A stretch of 64,000 bases of DNA, from contig WBMZ01010827.1 in NCBI GenBank assembly GCA_013400975.1, positions 1 to 64,000 of the forward strand. The letters run 5' to 3'. The DNA comes from Atrichornis clamosus. Its lineage: Eukaryota; Chordata; Aves; Passeriformes; Menuridae. Below the pieces are notes generated by a model. That model worked only from the letters and a program-made list of their open reading frames with translations. It searched no databases and was not told the origin of the DNA. This document shows, piece after piece, positions 49,609 through 60,700 of the stretch; the first letter of the stretch is position 1; each line of letters begins with the position of its first letter. The position numbers were made by a program, and so were the translations under genes.

Positions 49609-51290
49609 ATCACAAACATTTATTGAAACAAACACTATCTGTAAAGTCTTTTTAATGTATGCTGCAATTGCAATTTCCTGCTGAGTGTGTCACAACAGGT
49701 TTGTTTGACTTTTCAAGGTTTATATGTTCAGAACTATCATGTAATGTGCTAGCTTCATCTAAGTTTGTAAAAGCATATGGAATGTACTGAATTTTTAAAA
49801 AAACCCAACAAAACAAAACTGATTATTAATGATGTGGTCTTTTTACAAATAAAATATATTCAGCCCATTAGGTGAGCCAAATATCCTCAGGAACTATATG
49901 TCAATAGCTTGGTAAGTTTTTTTAAACTATAACATAAACCAGAAAACATCAGCGTTTTCCATGGCTTGGCTCTAAGACAGTCTTCATTATCATTTTTGTG
50001 TCAGAATATCTTTACAGATGTACAACTTTACTGTACAACTGAAATTAAATATCTGGCATCTTGTCCTGTCTTTTGCTAATTTTTTAGATATCAGAATCTA
50101 CATTGATGGAAAACAATCACAAAGAAAAACGGTGTAACTAAGTACTCATATTCGATAATTAAAAAGTAATCATATAAATTCAGAAGTCAGAGAGCCTAAT
50201 ATGACTTTCTCTACACAGTTAAATCAAAATCTCAAGTTCCTCTCTGCAAAAACCAGTCTGAAGTTATACGGGGTTTTAAAAATACTGAATTATTAAAATA
50301 AATTGTTCAAAAAATTATTTTCTCAAGCAAGGCATTTTCTTTATATTAAAGCAAAGTATTTAATTTGGAAACATTGATATAAAAACCTATAATAGATAGA
50401 TAGATCTGGATTCTATTCCAGTCTGGGACTGAGAGTCCCTGTGTGATGTAGGGAGAATAAATAAATCATGTGGCCTCCCTTAACAACTGTAGCTCACTGC
50501 ATTTGTCTCAGACATTTCCAGCAGTAATGGGTATAGGATACGTTAAATAAAAAAAAAAAAAAAGGTTTGTAAGGGTACCTAGACTGCTCCTACTGCTCCT
50601 GCCTTATACAGAGAGGAATTTTGCCTTTCTGTGAAGGAAAGTACTGCCTTGTTGAAAGGACTTTGTCTGACTCTTGGAAGTCTTTGAAGTGTGCTGGTGA
50701 AAGAGGAACAAAGTGGAACAAGTACTGTGACAGAGTGAAGGACTTTTTTTTTTAAAAAAAGAGAAAGAGTAAAAGTCAGCAGCCTGTTAGGGAGAGATGA
50801 GTGGAGAAGAAAAGCTGATAGAAAAGTAGTCTGTATATGCATAATTGCAAGTAGAATGCAAAGGAAACCATTCAGTATACAAAAATCTAATTTAAAATTA
50901 TATGTAATATTTACATATTTTGTTTTCATTTTTGATTTGAGTACTGCTAATTTAGAAGTTCATATATTGTGATTCTATTAAGTGTGAAGAATGTCATTGA
51001 TGCCATTCTGTCACGTGTAATAGCCACTGAACATTATCAGCCTGTGGCCACCAGAGCAGATGTTAATCCAAAAGTATGTGGCTGTCTGCCCTACAGTGTG
51101 CAGATCGTTTCCTTCTCCAGCTGCTCTGTCCATGACAGGCTTCAGGGTGTCTCTCAGAGGTTTGCAGTTGCTGCTGAAGAGTAAGCAGTGGTAGTACTCT
51201 ATGATATATCAAATTACAGCACCCTAAAATAATGTTCTATTCAGAGGATGGGAATAAAGATCCTAAAACATAAAATAACCTCCCAATTTT
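49609..51290. other. AT-rich non-coding DNA, nothing recognised
   Basis: No gene or known repeat is recognised. An A15 run lies at 50549-50563, a short GATA run near 50393-50404, and an A/T homopolymer junction at about 50742-50760. The plus frame 50969-51184 is slightly GC-richer but without family resemblance. Confidence 0.55.
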
Positions 51291-51314
51291 ATTTAAATTT
51301 TCCTAAATTTAAAT
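51291..51314. repeat. Perfect 10-bp AT-only inverted repeat
   Basis: ATTTAAATTT at 51291-51300 and AAATTTAAAT at 51305-51314 are separated by TCCT. Each arm is also nearly self-complementary, so it may be an AT-rich cruciform-prone spot. Confidence 0.85.
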
Positions 51315-51837
51315 CAAGTCAAGGGGAAGGTTGTGACTGTTAGATATTGCTCACTCATGAGGATGTTGGAGTTGAACACTTCTATTGTATGTTCAGGACA
51401 ATAATATTTTCCAATAGATTAATGTGCCAGGAGCAATCACAGAAAAGTAGTGCTAGATGAGCAGCAGGAGGAAGTTGCAATCAGAGGAAAGGGAAAATTT
51501 GGTTTCGTTTGGCATTAGCTATTAAAAACACGTTCTTACATGTCTACATTGTTTGAAATGCAGGAATGGGTTGTAATGAACCCTCTCCATACATACATCT
51601 TCACTCACACATACAGCTGGATGTGATGACAACTCCCATAGAACAAGAAACTAATTTCTATAAAAGTCGTTATTGTGAACTTCAAAGTGTTTTCTTTAAA
51701 AGATTTGGCACTTTAGACAGAATTTTAGAGTCTCCTACTTGGTTACTGCAACAGCATCTTTGAAAGCCTTTAACTTCACTTCCCATTCATTACCACCTCG
51801 ATGTGGTTTTGTTCTTGTGATTTTTATTTTGACCGAT

Positions 51838-52416
51838 TGTCATGGTTTAACCCCAGGCAGCAGCCAAACCCCATGCATCCATTTGCTCCCTTCCCCACCA
51901 GCAGGATCAGGGAGGGAATGGGAAGGGTAAAAGCTGGAAAACTCGTGGGTTGATAAAGACAGTTTAATAGCAAAAGCAAAAGCTGCGCATGCAAGCAAAG
52001 CAGAACAAGGAATTAATTCACTGCTTTCCATGGCCAGGCAGGTGTTCAACCATTTCCAGGAGAGCTGGGACTCATCATGTGTGACAGTGTCTTGGGTAAA
52101 CAAACACCTTCACTCTAAATGTCCCTCACTGCCTTCTTCTTCTCCCCACATTATACACTGACCATTAAATCATATGGTGTGGAATATCCCTTTGGTCAGT
52201 TGGAGCCACCTGTCCCAGCTGTGTCTCCTCCCAACCTGTCAGGCATCCCCAACTTCCTTTCCAGCCTGGAAATATGAAAAGCAGAAAAGGCCTTGGCTCT
52301 ATGTAAGTCCTGCTCAGCAATGTGTTATCAACTGTATGTTCAGCACAAAACCAAAACACAGCCCCACACTAGCTGCAATGAAGAAAGCTAACTCCATCCC
52401 AGCCAAAACCAGTACA
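51838..52416 (-). mobile_element. Family-D ERV solo LTR, complete (579 bp), minus strand
   Basis: On the minus strand it begins TGTACTGGTTTTGGCTGGGA and ends GGGGTTAAACCATGACA, the well-known ends of a very common avian ERV LTR. Internally it has a decayed TATA-like TATAAT (about 52155-52150), ATTAAA at 51968-51963 as the polyadenylation signal, and the typical gcttgcatgcgcagcttttg block of R-U5. Flanking bases ccgat (51833-51837) and ctgaat (52417-52422) are a possible decayed target duplication. There are no internal genes, so it is a solo LTR. Frames over it on both strands are shadows. Confidence 0.93.
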
Positions 52417-53305
52417 CTGAATCACTGTTTTTAATTGCTTCTGCAAGATTATGTTATTAGTACATTAGCTTATAAGAAGACTTGATGTCACAGTATGAAG
52501 AAATCAAGAAAGGGAGGACGAATTTTTGTTGCCAGGTAAGTGCTGGAGCAGCAGTTTGAATAGTCTGTGTACAAACCAGCTAAAGATAGCTCTGTAATAC
52601 CCAAATGATGGTAGTACTTTTGTAAGTCTGGTATTCCACATTTCTGTAGAAGGAAGAAAATTAAAAGCTGCCTCCAGAAGAAGGATAGAATGAATTCTGA
52701 ATATGGTGTAACAAATATCCTGTTTCCAGAAAACTGCCTGTGTCCCCAGAAAGGGGTTTCTGTTCAGACAGCAATCCTTCGAAAGAAGGTTTTGATTTCA
52801 TGGTATTGTGCAGCATCCCAACTGCTTTTGCTGCATGAATCAGATGCAAAATCTCTTCAGTTCTATAGCACAGACAGAAAGATGGTGTCTCTAAATAGAA
52901 TAGATGTATTGCTGCACATTATTTAATTTTTTGTATTAAACATTTATCTGGCTTTAAAAAAGTTTTCAGGCTATTTGTTACATGAGGTCTTAATTTTCCT
53001 TTAGGCAATACCTAAAGCAACAGTAGTAGCAGTGCCATATCCAGCAGTCCAGTACATATTGGGCAGCTGCAGGAACTTGCTGTGCTGCTGGTTACAATGA
53101 GATGTTGTCATTATTGTTAATGAGAAAATTCCTAGACAAGCAACTTCTTTGGTGTTGTGATCCTGTTATTTTGATTTTGACGTGAAGAATTTTTTTATTG
53201 ATGTGAGTGATGTGATTGAAGTTTGTGAAGATTGTGTGATGAATGTTGATTTTAATGATAATTTTAAAATATGTGATTCACAAAGGCAAGGTGTGGAACA
53301 TACAG
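52417..53305. other. Non-coding DNA between two LTRs, nothing recognised
   Basis: This stretch lies between LTRs of different families and opposite orientation, so it is not a provirus interior. I see no gag, pol or env similarity. The frame 52690-52926 has no recognised relatives. Confidence 0.6.
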
Positions 53306-54129
53306 TGTTTGTGTGGCAAGGTTTTGGCAGCAGGGAGCTACAGGAGCGGCTTCTATGGGAAAGCCAGAAGGTTCCCTTATGTTGCATAGAGCCAATGCCA
53401 GTGCTGGTCAGCTGTTGCCAGAGTGCAACGGTGACTTTGGGTATAACATAGTTAAGAAGAGGGTGGGGATGGGTGGTGAATTGTGTATGGACAATTTCAA
53501 CCAGAGAGAGGAGTGAGAATATGTGAGAGAAACAACTCTGCAGACACTGAGGTCAGTGAAGAAGGAGGGAGAGGAGGCACTCCAGCCACCAGAGCAGAGG
53601 TCCCCCCACAGCCAGTGGTGCAGACCATGGCGAGCCAGGCTGTGCCCCTGCAGCCCATGGAGGTCCATGTGCAAGCAGAGATCCACCTGCATCCTGTGGA
53701 GAATCCCATGTCAGAGCAGGTGGATGTGTCCATAGGAGGCTGTGACTCTCTGAGAAGCCTGCATGGATCAGGCTCCTTGCCAGGCCTTGTGGCCCGGTGG
53801 AGAGAGGAGCCCACACTGGAGCAGGTTTTCTGGCAGGACCTGTGACCCTGTGAGAAGCCCACTGCTGGAGCAGCTTGTTCCTGAAGGATTGCATCCTGTG
53901 GTTTTTATTTCTCATTGTCTTTCTCTGATTTCATCTGCAATAAACCAAACTAATTTCCCCACGTTGAAACTGTTTTTGCCTGTGACAGTAATTGGTGAGC
54001 GATGCATTCTGTCCTCGTCTCATCCCATGGGCCTTTCCTATAATTTCCTCTCCCCCTGTCCAACAGAGGAGCGGAGTGACAGAGAGGCTTTCGAGGCACT
54101 TGGCATCCAGCCAGGGTCAACCCACCAGA
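53306..54129 (+). mobile_element. Family-A ERV LTR, plus strand, nearly full length
   Basis: The LTR starts tgtttgtgtggcaaggtttt at 53306 and ends near 54129 (gggtcaacccaccaga, where relatives end in CA). It carries repeated GC-rich blocks of the type gagcccacactggagcagg, an AATAAA signal at 53939-53944 and the R-U5 block tttgcctgtgacagtaattg. It is the best preserved of the three family-A copies. The many overlapping frames on both strands (up to 127 codons) result from its low stop-codon density and are not genes. No clear target duplication remains. Confidence 0.88.
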
Positions 54130-56660
54130 ACCCTGCTCCTTCATAATATATGTTCCACATCTGATCAGGAAAGGATATCTCAGTATCAATCAATCATTAG
54201 CAATCACCTCAACTAAAAATGTCTCCAGGTGATAGTAAGTGGCATTGACATATTTTGTTTACACAATTATTAAATGACATTATCCATACAAAAAACATGA
54301 CTTTTTCTCTTCAGCAGATTTAGGAAATTCCTAAAAAGATAATAATGACCACAATATTTTCAAGTTTGATACAAGGGACCATGCAGATATCTCATGTTTT
54401 CTAGAATAGTCAGGTATTCCATTGCCATTTTGTGTTTAATTTTAAGCTATTTTTATTTACTAATGCCAGAAGCAGTAATTAGAGGTAAAACACACTGGAC
54501 TAATTATTATTATTGTTATTATTATTGTCATTTGTTATATTTTCATGTGTATCGTGATAAATTCAGTTATATATTACCTACACTGAAAGCAAACCATTTT
54601 ATATGCAGATTTAAGGTAATGGGCATTCAACTTTAAAAAATGGTTCTGGTATCCTGTAGCTTCTCAATAATAATATGTTCTTATATTCCAACAGAGAAGG
54701 ATGGATTATGGGTTTTTCAATTTGCATCAGGCATATTAATTATAGAGTAGGATTTCCACATAAAATATCAATGTACTGGAACAAACTGTTAATGTACCAG
54801 AATATGAACACTTACATTCATTTCTTGAGGTTTAAAAGCAATCTTCTTTTTCATATATCAGAATAGCATTTTTTAAAAGTCTGTTAATGAGAACAACATA
54901 ACCAATGTTTTCTGAAAACCTTAATTAGCTTAAGTGTTAATAGTGATTTCCTAGTCATTGTACTGGCAAAAAGTACAACAAGCCATTAGGGAAAGAAAAT
55001 AATTTACAGTGTATGGAAAAACTATAGAGCAGCTTTTAAGAAACATGACATGGAAGATCAACTTTATGGTGTATTAGCAAGTGAAGAAACACTGAATTCA
55101 AGTTTTACGTGTTTGGGATTTTTGTTGATGTTGTTGTTCTGGGTTTTATTTGTTTGTTTGTTTGGTTTGCTTTGGTTTTTTTCCCCTGGGAGAAGAAATT
55201 CCTAGACTAATAAAATTGTACTTGGAAGTGAAGTTCAGCTGGGAATTTGCAAAGTGTTTTTAATGATATAGAATAGCAAATTTATGGTTTATATACTATC
55301 TGATTTGTTTGAATTGCACACACAGAATCCAAGAAATTTGTTTTAATGGGTAATAACAGTACTAAATAATTTTGCTGTATAAAAAGAAAACAATTCTTTA
55401 AGAGCAGGTTAGTTATGATTCTTAATGGTACAAAAGGGGTTGTTTACAACCATTATCTTATTATTTATACACCTGGGCAAGTTACATATCTTCTCATTCA
55501 TTTTCAAATACTAGGCTATAGCTGTTTAAAAAGATGCAAATTAATTCCTTCTTTCTTTGTGCAGTTTTGTTTTAAGACTGCTCTGTTTCACGCTACTAAT
55601 CTTTAATGGGCTTTCAATTTTTTTTCCTTTTTCTTGAAAACAGCAAATGAATGTAGGTCCTTCCTTTTAAAGCCAAACAGAAAGAGAAAAATATTTAAGT
55701 TTTCATGCCACAGCTGCAGGCTGTGAATTATCCCACTAGGGAAGAGTAGAAATACCACCCACATAATCCAACAAGAGGTTTGATTCATTTTGTGTCTGAA
55801 GCAATCGTTGTGGTCTTACAAAGCTGAAATGAGTTTCCCTTGCCATCTTCACAGCAGAAAAAAATGAGAATATCTTCCTTACTAGTTCAAAACAAGATTC
55901 AACTTTTTAATTTATTTTTACTCCTATTTCTCATTTTTATTTTTCTTCCTTATTTCTCACTATTTTGCAACTAACTTGACTTTACATATAACAATGGAAT
56001 TGAATATGAGACAGGGCATAAAGAAGAGCCAAGCAATATCTTCCCCGTTCTATCAATCCCAGCTGAACTTGTGACAAGTGATTTAGTACGTGTATGAGAA
56101 CCAGACGCAAGGAAGAGAGCAGAGCTTGTTTTTAAGGCTCCTATTTGTTCGAGGACAGTCAGAAAACCTTCCTGTCTCACAGACAGGGGGAGTTAGTTGC
56201 CCTATGTTTAAGTTCCCAGTGAAAGAACCTGCCTAAGGTCCTCTCTAAATATGCAGAACTCCACTCAGTATGCATAGACACTGTGTAGCTTCCTACAGAT
56301 CATCAATAGTGAATAATGAAGAGAGAGATATTAAATTCTGCCTTTTAGGTTCTTTATTCAAGGCTGTAGGGAGCTTTTGTCCTCTTGGGATCCTAATGCT
56401 TGAATTTTTACTTGGAGAGCTTTAAAGTGCTCAGGATATTTTTTTTCTTTTCTTTCCACACCCCCACCCCAAAATGAGCTGGATTAATGATTTAAAGGTT
56501 CAGCTACTGACAGATGAAATGATGACTGCAGTAAAAATCAGCGAGTTGCAGTGCTTGTCCAGAAACAATCCTTTTCATTGCCTCAAATTATTCATACACT
56601 TGCTGTCCATTCCTTCATACAGTGGTGTAGTCATAAGGTTGTTTATTAGGGCAAGAGGAC
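54130..56660. other. AT-rich non-coding DNA with small simple repeats
   Basis: No gene is recognised. An ATT-type microsatellite lies at 54503-54528 and a TTTG repeat at 55148-55176. Confidence 0.6.
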
Positions 56661-56717
56661 AGAAGGGAGAAAGGAAGGGAAAGGGGAGAGAGAAAGGGAG
56701 AAAGAAAGAAGGAAAGG
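56661..56717 (+). repeat. Pure polypurine tract (57 bp)
   Basis: Every base is A or G on the plus strand, in GGGA, GAAA and GGAAA units. It is upstream of a CR1 tail but is not an LTR-adjacent polypurine primer. Confidence 0.92.
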
Positions 56718-56771
56718 TAGTTGCTCTGAATTCCCACTTGAAGAAGGTGGAATTAAATATATGTTTTCATC

Positions 56772-56823
56772 AGTTGGACTGGCTGATCTCTGTAAGTCCC
56801 TTCCAACAGGGACGATTCTATTC
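56772..56823 (+). mobile_element. CR1 3' tail remnant, plus strand
   Basis: The sequence gttggactggctgatctctg is followed by taagtcccttccaacaggga and a cgattctatt tail, matching the 3' end of CR1. Only about 50 bases remain. Confidence 0.85.
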
Positions 56824-57655
56824 CACATCTCCAGCGGATATCTTGGACATGAGATTAATCTTCTGTACTACATGAAGTGCAAATTGCAACTATATGTTTA
56901 AAGTGTGTGAGCAGGTGCACTTTGAGAACACTTTCCAGATCAAATCCCTCAGCTGAGTTGGATAGCTGCATTAAAAATTTCAGGATACTGACCAAGCTTA
57001 GGGCTGGGTGGTGTACTAATCTCAGTTCTCTCAAGAATTTGTAAGCATGTGGATGATCTTATCTCTTAATCTGATTTTAGAAGTCTTTATCATTAAAAGT
57101 TTATAGATTTCAGATAAAAGATTTGAACTAACTAAAGCACTTAATTTCATTGTAATTACATTTTATTTTGAAAAGGAAAAAATGTCTAATATTTCAATAC
57201 TTTATTGCTGTTATCTTTCTCTACATTTAAACTGAGATCTAAACTCAAGTTTTATTACATATGGTTCTAAATATTTCATCACATCTATATGTGCTTATAT
57301 TCTTGTAGTTTTAAACCTAAAACCTTGATCAGTGCTTATTCTAGTGACAGTAGAATTATGGCTCAGAATTCAGTGAACTCCCACAAATTTTGCTGAGACC
57401 AGTGAAGTTCTAAAGAGATCTAGGCAGTATATTTAATAGGCTCAGACATATATAATGATCTTGTAGCAACCATTGTTTTAAGCTTCCATAAAAAATATAA
57501 CATAGAAAAAATATATGTCAGCTCACCACTTTTCAGTTTACTCATAAATCATAGCCTTAGCTGTATTTTGTTATGTATATTTAGGAGCTGTAATCTCTGA
57601 AAAACTTGCCAGGCATTGCCTGTGAACTCATACTAACAGGCATCCTAAACAGAAA
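56824..57655. other. AT-rich non-coding DNA, nothing recognised
   Basis: No gene or repeat is recognised. Confidence 0.6.
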
Positions 57656-57708
57656 AGGAACCTGAATACGGGGGAAATAACTGCTCTGAGCGCTTTGGCA
57701 TGGTCCTC

Positions 57709-57722
57709 GTTGCCAGGGAAAC
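57709..57722 (+). promoter_or_regulatory. RFX X-box-like motif
   Basis: GTTGCCAGGGAAAC resembles the RFX-family X-box (two half sites GTTGCC and GGAAAC/GGCAAC separated by two bases). It lies in a patch (57660-57780) that is richer in G+C and CpG than the DNA around it. Function is inferred from the motif only. Confidence 0.4.
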
Positions 57723-57780
57723 CTCTTCTTTGTCTCTACGTGTTCAGAATGGCTGCCTCATTAGACACTGAACCTGATCA

Positions 57781-60700
57781 TCATGTTACACTACCAGCAG
57801 AAAAAAAATAAGGAACGGAAAAAGCTAACAGTTCCACAAATCTTTAAGAAAATGCCGAGAATGAATAAGAGTAATCTTAAATAAATCTATGTGCAACTGT
57901 AATCATAATTATCTTCTGTAAGGGTAAATCTGCCCATGTGGCTTCATTCCACATTCATTTTCAGGTGAAGGTGAGCAATTCTGGATTGTCTTTTACTGAA
58001 TTAAAAAAGATAAAAGAAAAAAAGAAATGTGAACTGCAAAATAGGTGAATTGAATATTTTATCTAAAATATATCTTTTACTTTTAAATACTGAAAGCCAT
58101 CTATTTAACAAGGTCATTCAGCTTATTTAACTGCTTGAGATGTTGTTTTAGCATTTCTACAGCAGATTTTATTCATGGAGTCAGAGGCATAAAATGTCAG
58201 GGAAAAACCTATAGAGGTGCATTTATTACTCTGATCATAAAGAGGAGTGGTGAAAAAATAGTAAAACTGAAAAATATATAGTGACAAGAGAGTTGCTTTA
58301 TGTTTACTACTAAGTTTTAATCAAGATACTAAAACGAGCACCACATAAACTTCTGAAGTGCTGCAGAACTGGATGCAGTTTCAAGGCATTACTCATTGGT
58401 AATATAACTATGAACCCAAGGTCCTTCAGGAGCTCAGTTCCTGACCTTGGCCGATGAGAAAAGCCTTTGAAAACAGGGCCAGAGCTTCACCCCCACCCTC
58501 TGTGATTTATAAATATCAACATAGGGAAAGGATTTTAAAGTCATCATCCCCACAACTCTGTTCTCTGAGATGAAAAATGAAATTCAAATCACAGGTGAAA
58601 CAGTTAAGGCATGCCTAACTTTACTCATATTTATGAGCAAAGGGGAAAGCAACCCAGCTAGACATAATTTTTCTTCTTTTTTTTGCGACTGTACCAGATG
58701 TGAAACTCAGCAGTTAGGTGCAAAAACGAGAGAGCCTGACCAGGTGATCTGAGATTAGCTGGTTTCTTTTCAGGAGTATAAAGAAATTATATGAACTAGA
58801 TTTACATGTACCTGGAGCAACTTTCCTTCTTAGTAGGTGATAAGCTGTGTTGAATCTCTGACGTTGCCTAAGTAACAGTATTCAAATTAATATACTTTCT
58901 TCTAAAGAATGCTTTTCGTCTAAAAAACAGTTCAGTGAATTTTTTCCTCCTCTGGGATAACATTGTTAAAACAGGACTGGCAGACTGCAGCCAGAAGAAA
59001 AGACAAAAGAAATGCCTGAGTGTAATCACCTATCCACTGCATGCCAAGAACATACACACAGTTGCTGTCCTTGGAAAGTAGTTTTTTTCTGTTCCATGGT
59101 GAAATGTTCTCAAAATTTAATGAAAGTTGAGTCATTAATAAGATAAATATTTTTTCCAATGGGGACTTGAGGCAGAGAAAGCTGTTCTGGAGGGTTCCTG
59201 TAGCCATCGGAGTGTTTTGCTTTCTATATTTTAAACAGTTACACATAGGGAAGAACTAGATGAAGATATTTAAAAGTAGTGGGCAAGGCAAGAACTAGCT
59301 GTAAGAATGGTACTAGAATATTGTTTGAAGTGGGTCTGATGGGCAGGGTTTGAAGCAGTTGCTCTTTGTACCACTAATTACATACATTTTGATAAATACA
59401 GAGAAAATAAATGGTTCCTCTTGGATTCTCTTTTGAGCAAATACACACAAGGATACCATGATTTGGAAATGAGTAATAAAAAACATGGCCTGACTCTTAA
59501 TGCATGTGTGAATCTAGATGTCCGTGAAAAAAGGTAATTAATTAAAAGATACAATTATAATTGAGCAGTAGTTATTATAATCACTGTATTTTGTTATGAT
59601 CGTCGAACTGAACCAGACTGGAAACTCTAGGATCTACATTTCTAAGTCCCATTTATGTTCCGAGCTGCCAAGTGCTAGATTATTTTCTTGAATTAGTTTC
59701 CACTGATGTAATTTCTTGATTGCATTAACAGACCTGAAATGCAAAGTCTTGTGTGTCTTCATTTTTGCAGAGGAGTTTATTCTGAAGAGATAACAGTAAC
59801 TTAGTGATCTTTCAATGAAAAACACAAAAAATATTTAAGAAAAAATATGTATACTTTTCAGTCTCAAATATTTTACAGAAATATAAGGCATACTTTCTTA
59901 CACAAAAGCACAAAAAATAAAGAAGGGAGATGTAAATGCAACTTTAGATCCAGCACAGTTTTAAGCTTTCAAATTACTTTAAATCTGCATATTAATTAGT
60001 TTCTAAGTAATAAAAACTGTACAAGTTGTATGGCTTTTACAACTCTGCACCTTACTTTAAAGAAGGAAAAATAATTTTCTATGCACTTTGTAAAATTTCT
60101 ACAAAATTTGTACTTATCAGTGCATCAAAAATAGTCTTTCAATGTACCAGACCATACAAGGCACCAAATAGTTCACACCTTTTTTACATACAGTGTTGTG
60201 AGACCCAAGGAAACAGTCTTATCAAAGTGTAATCCCTTTAAATATTACACACCCAGTATGCAGGGTGAAAATGATGCACAACCACCATCAGCATCAAATC
60301 AGAAATTTCCAGAAGTAAAAATATAAGCAGTTGTAGTTGGATGTAGAAGATCATGAAGGAAAAAGGGCCCCTGTACAGGCTGCAAAAAACCCTTAGAAGT
60401 CTCTAAGCAATAGTCTTTCAGTCATCACTGAACCCACAAAGAGATGCTTGCACATAAAAGTCAGCCTTTCAATAAAAAGCCCAGAGAACAAGTAAGCAAA
60501 TGGTTTGGACCTTTCAGAGTGACTTAAATCACATATAGACAGTCTATTATAGATGTCAAATATCCTCAAGAGATCCTTGGTCCTATGACACAGTGTGCAT
60601 CTTGCTCTCCAAACTCAGCATACCCCAGAGCCCCCTGCAAGAAAGAAAGCAGCAGATCAGCTTCATCTTTATCCCATTATTTTCCACATTACAATGTGCA

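Noticed and set aside
50969..51184. 71-codon plus-strand frame as an exon
   Set aside because: There is no donor at its end, no clear acceptor, and no resemblance to a known protein.
49023..54129. A provirus bounded by the two family-A LTRs
   Set aside because: The two LTRs are in opposite orientations, a third family lies between them, and no gag, pol or env remnant is visible.
53483..54146. Several overlapping 120-127-codon frames on both strands
   Set aside because: They lie in a GC-rich family-A LTR with few stop codons in any frame. None matches a retroviral protein.
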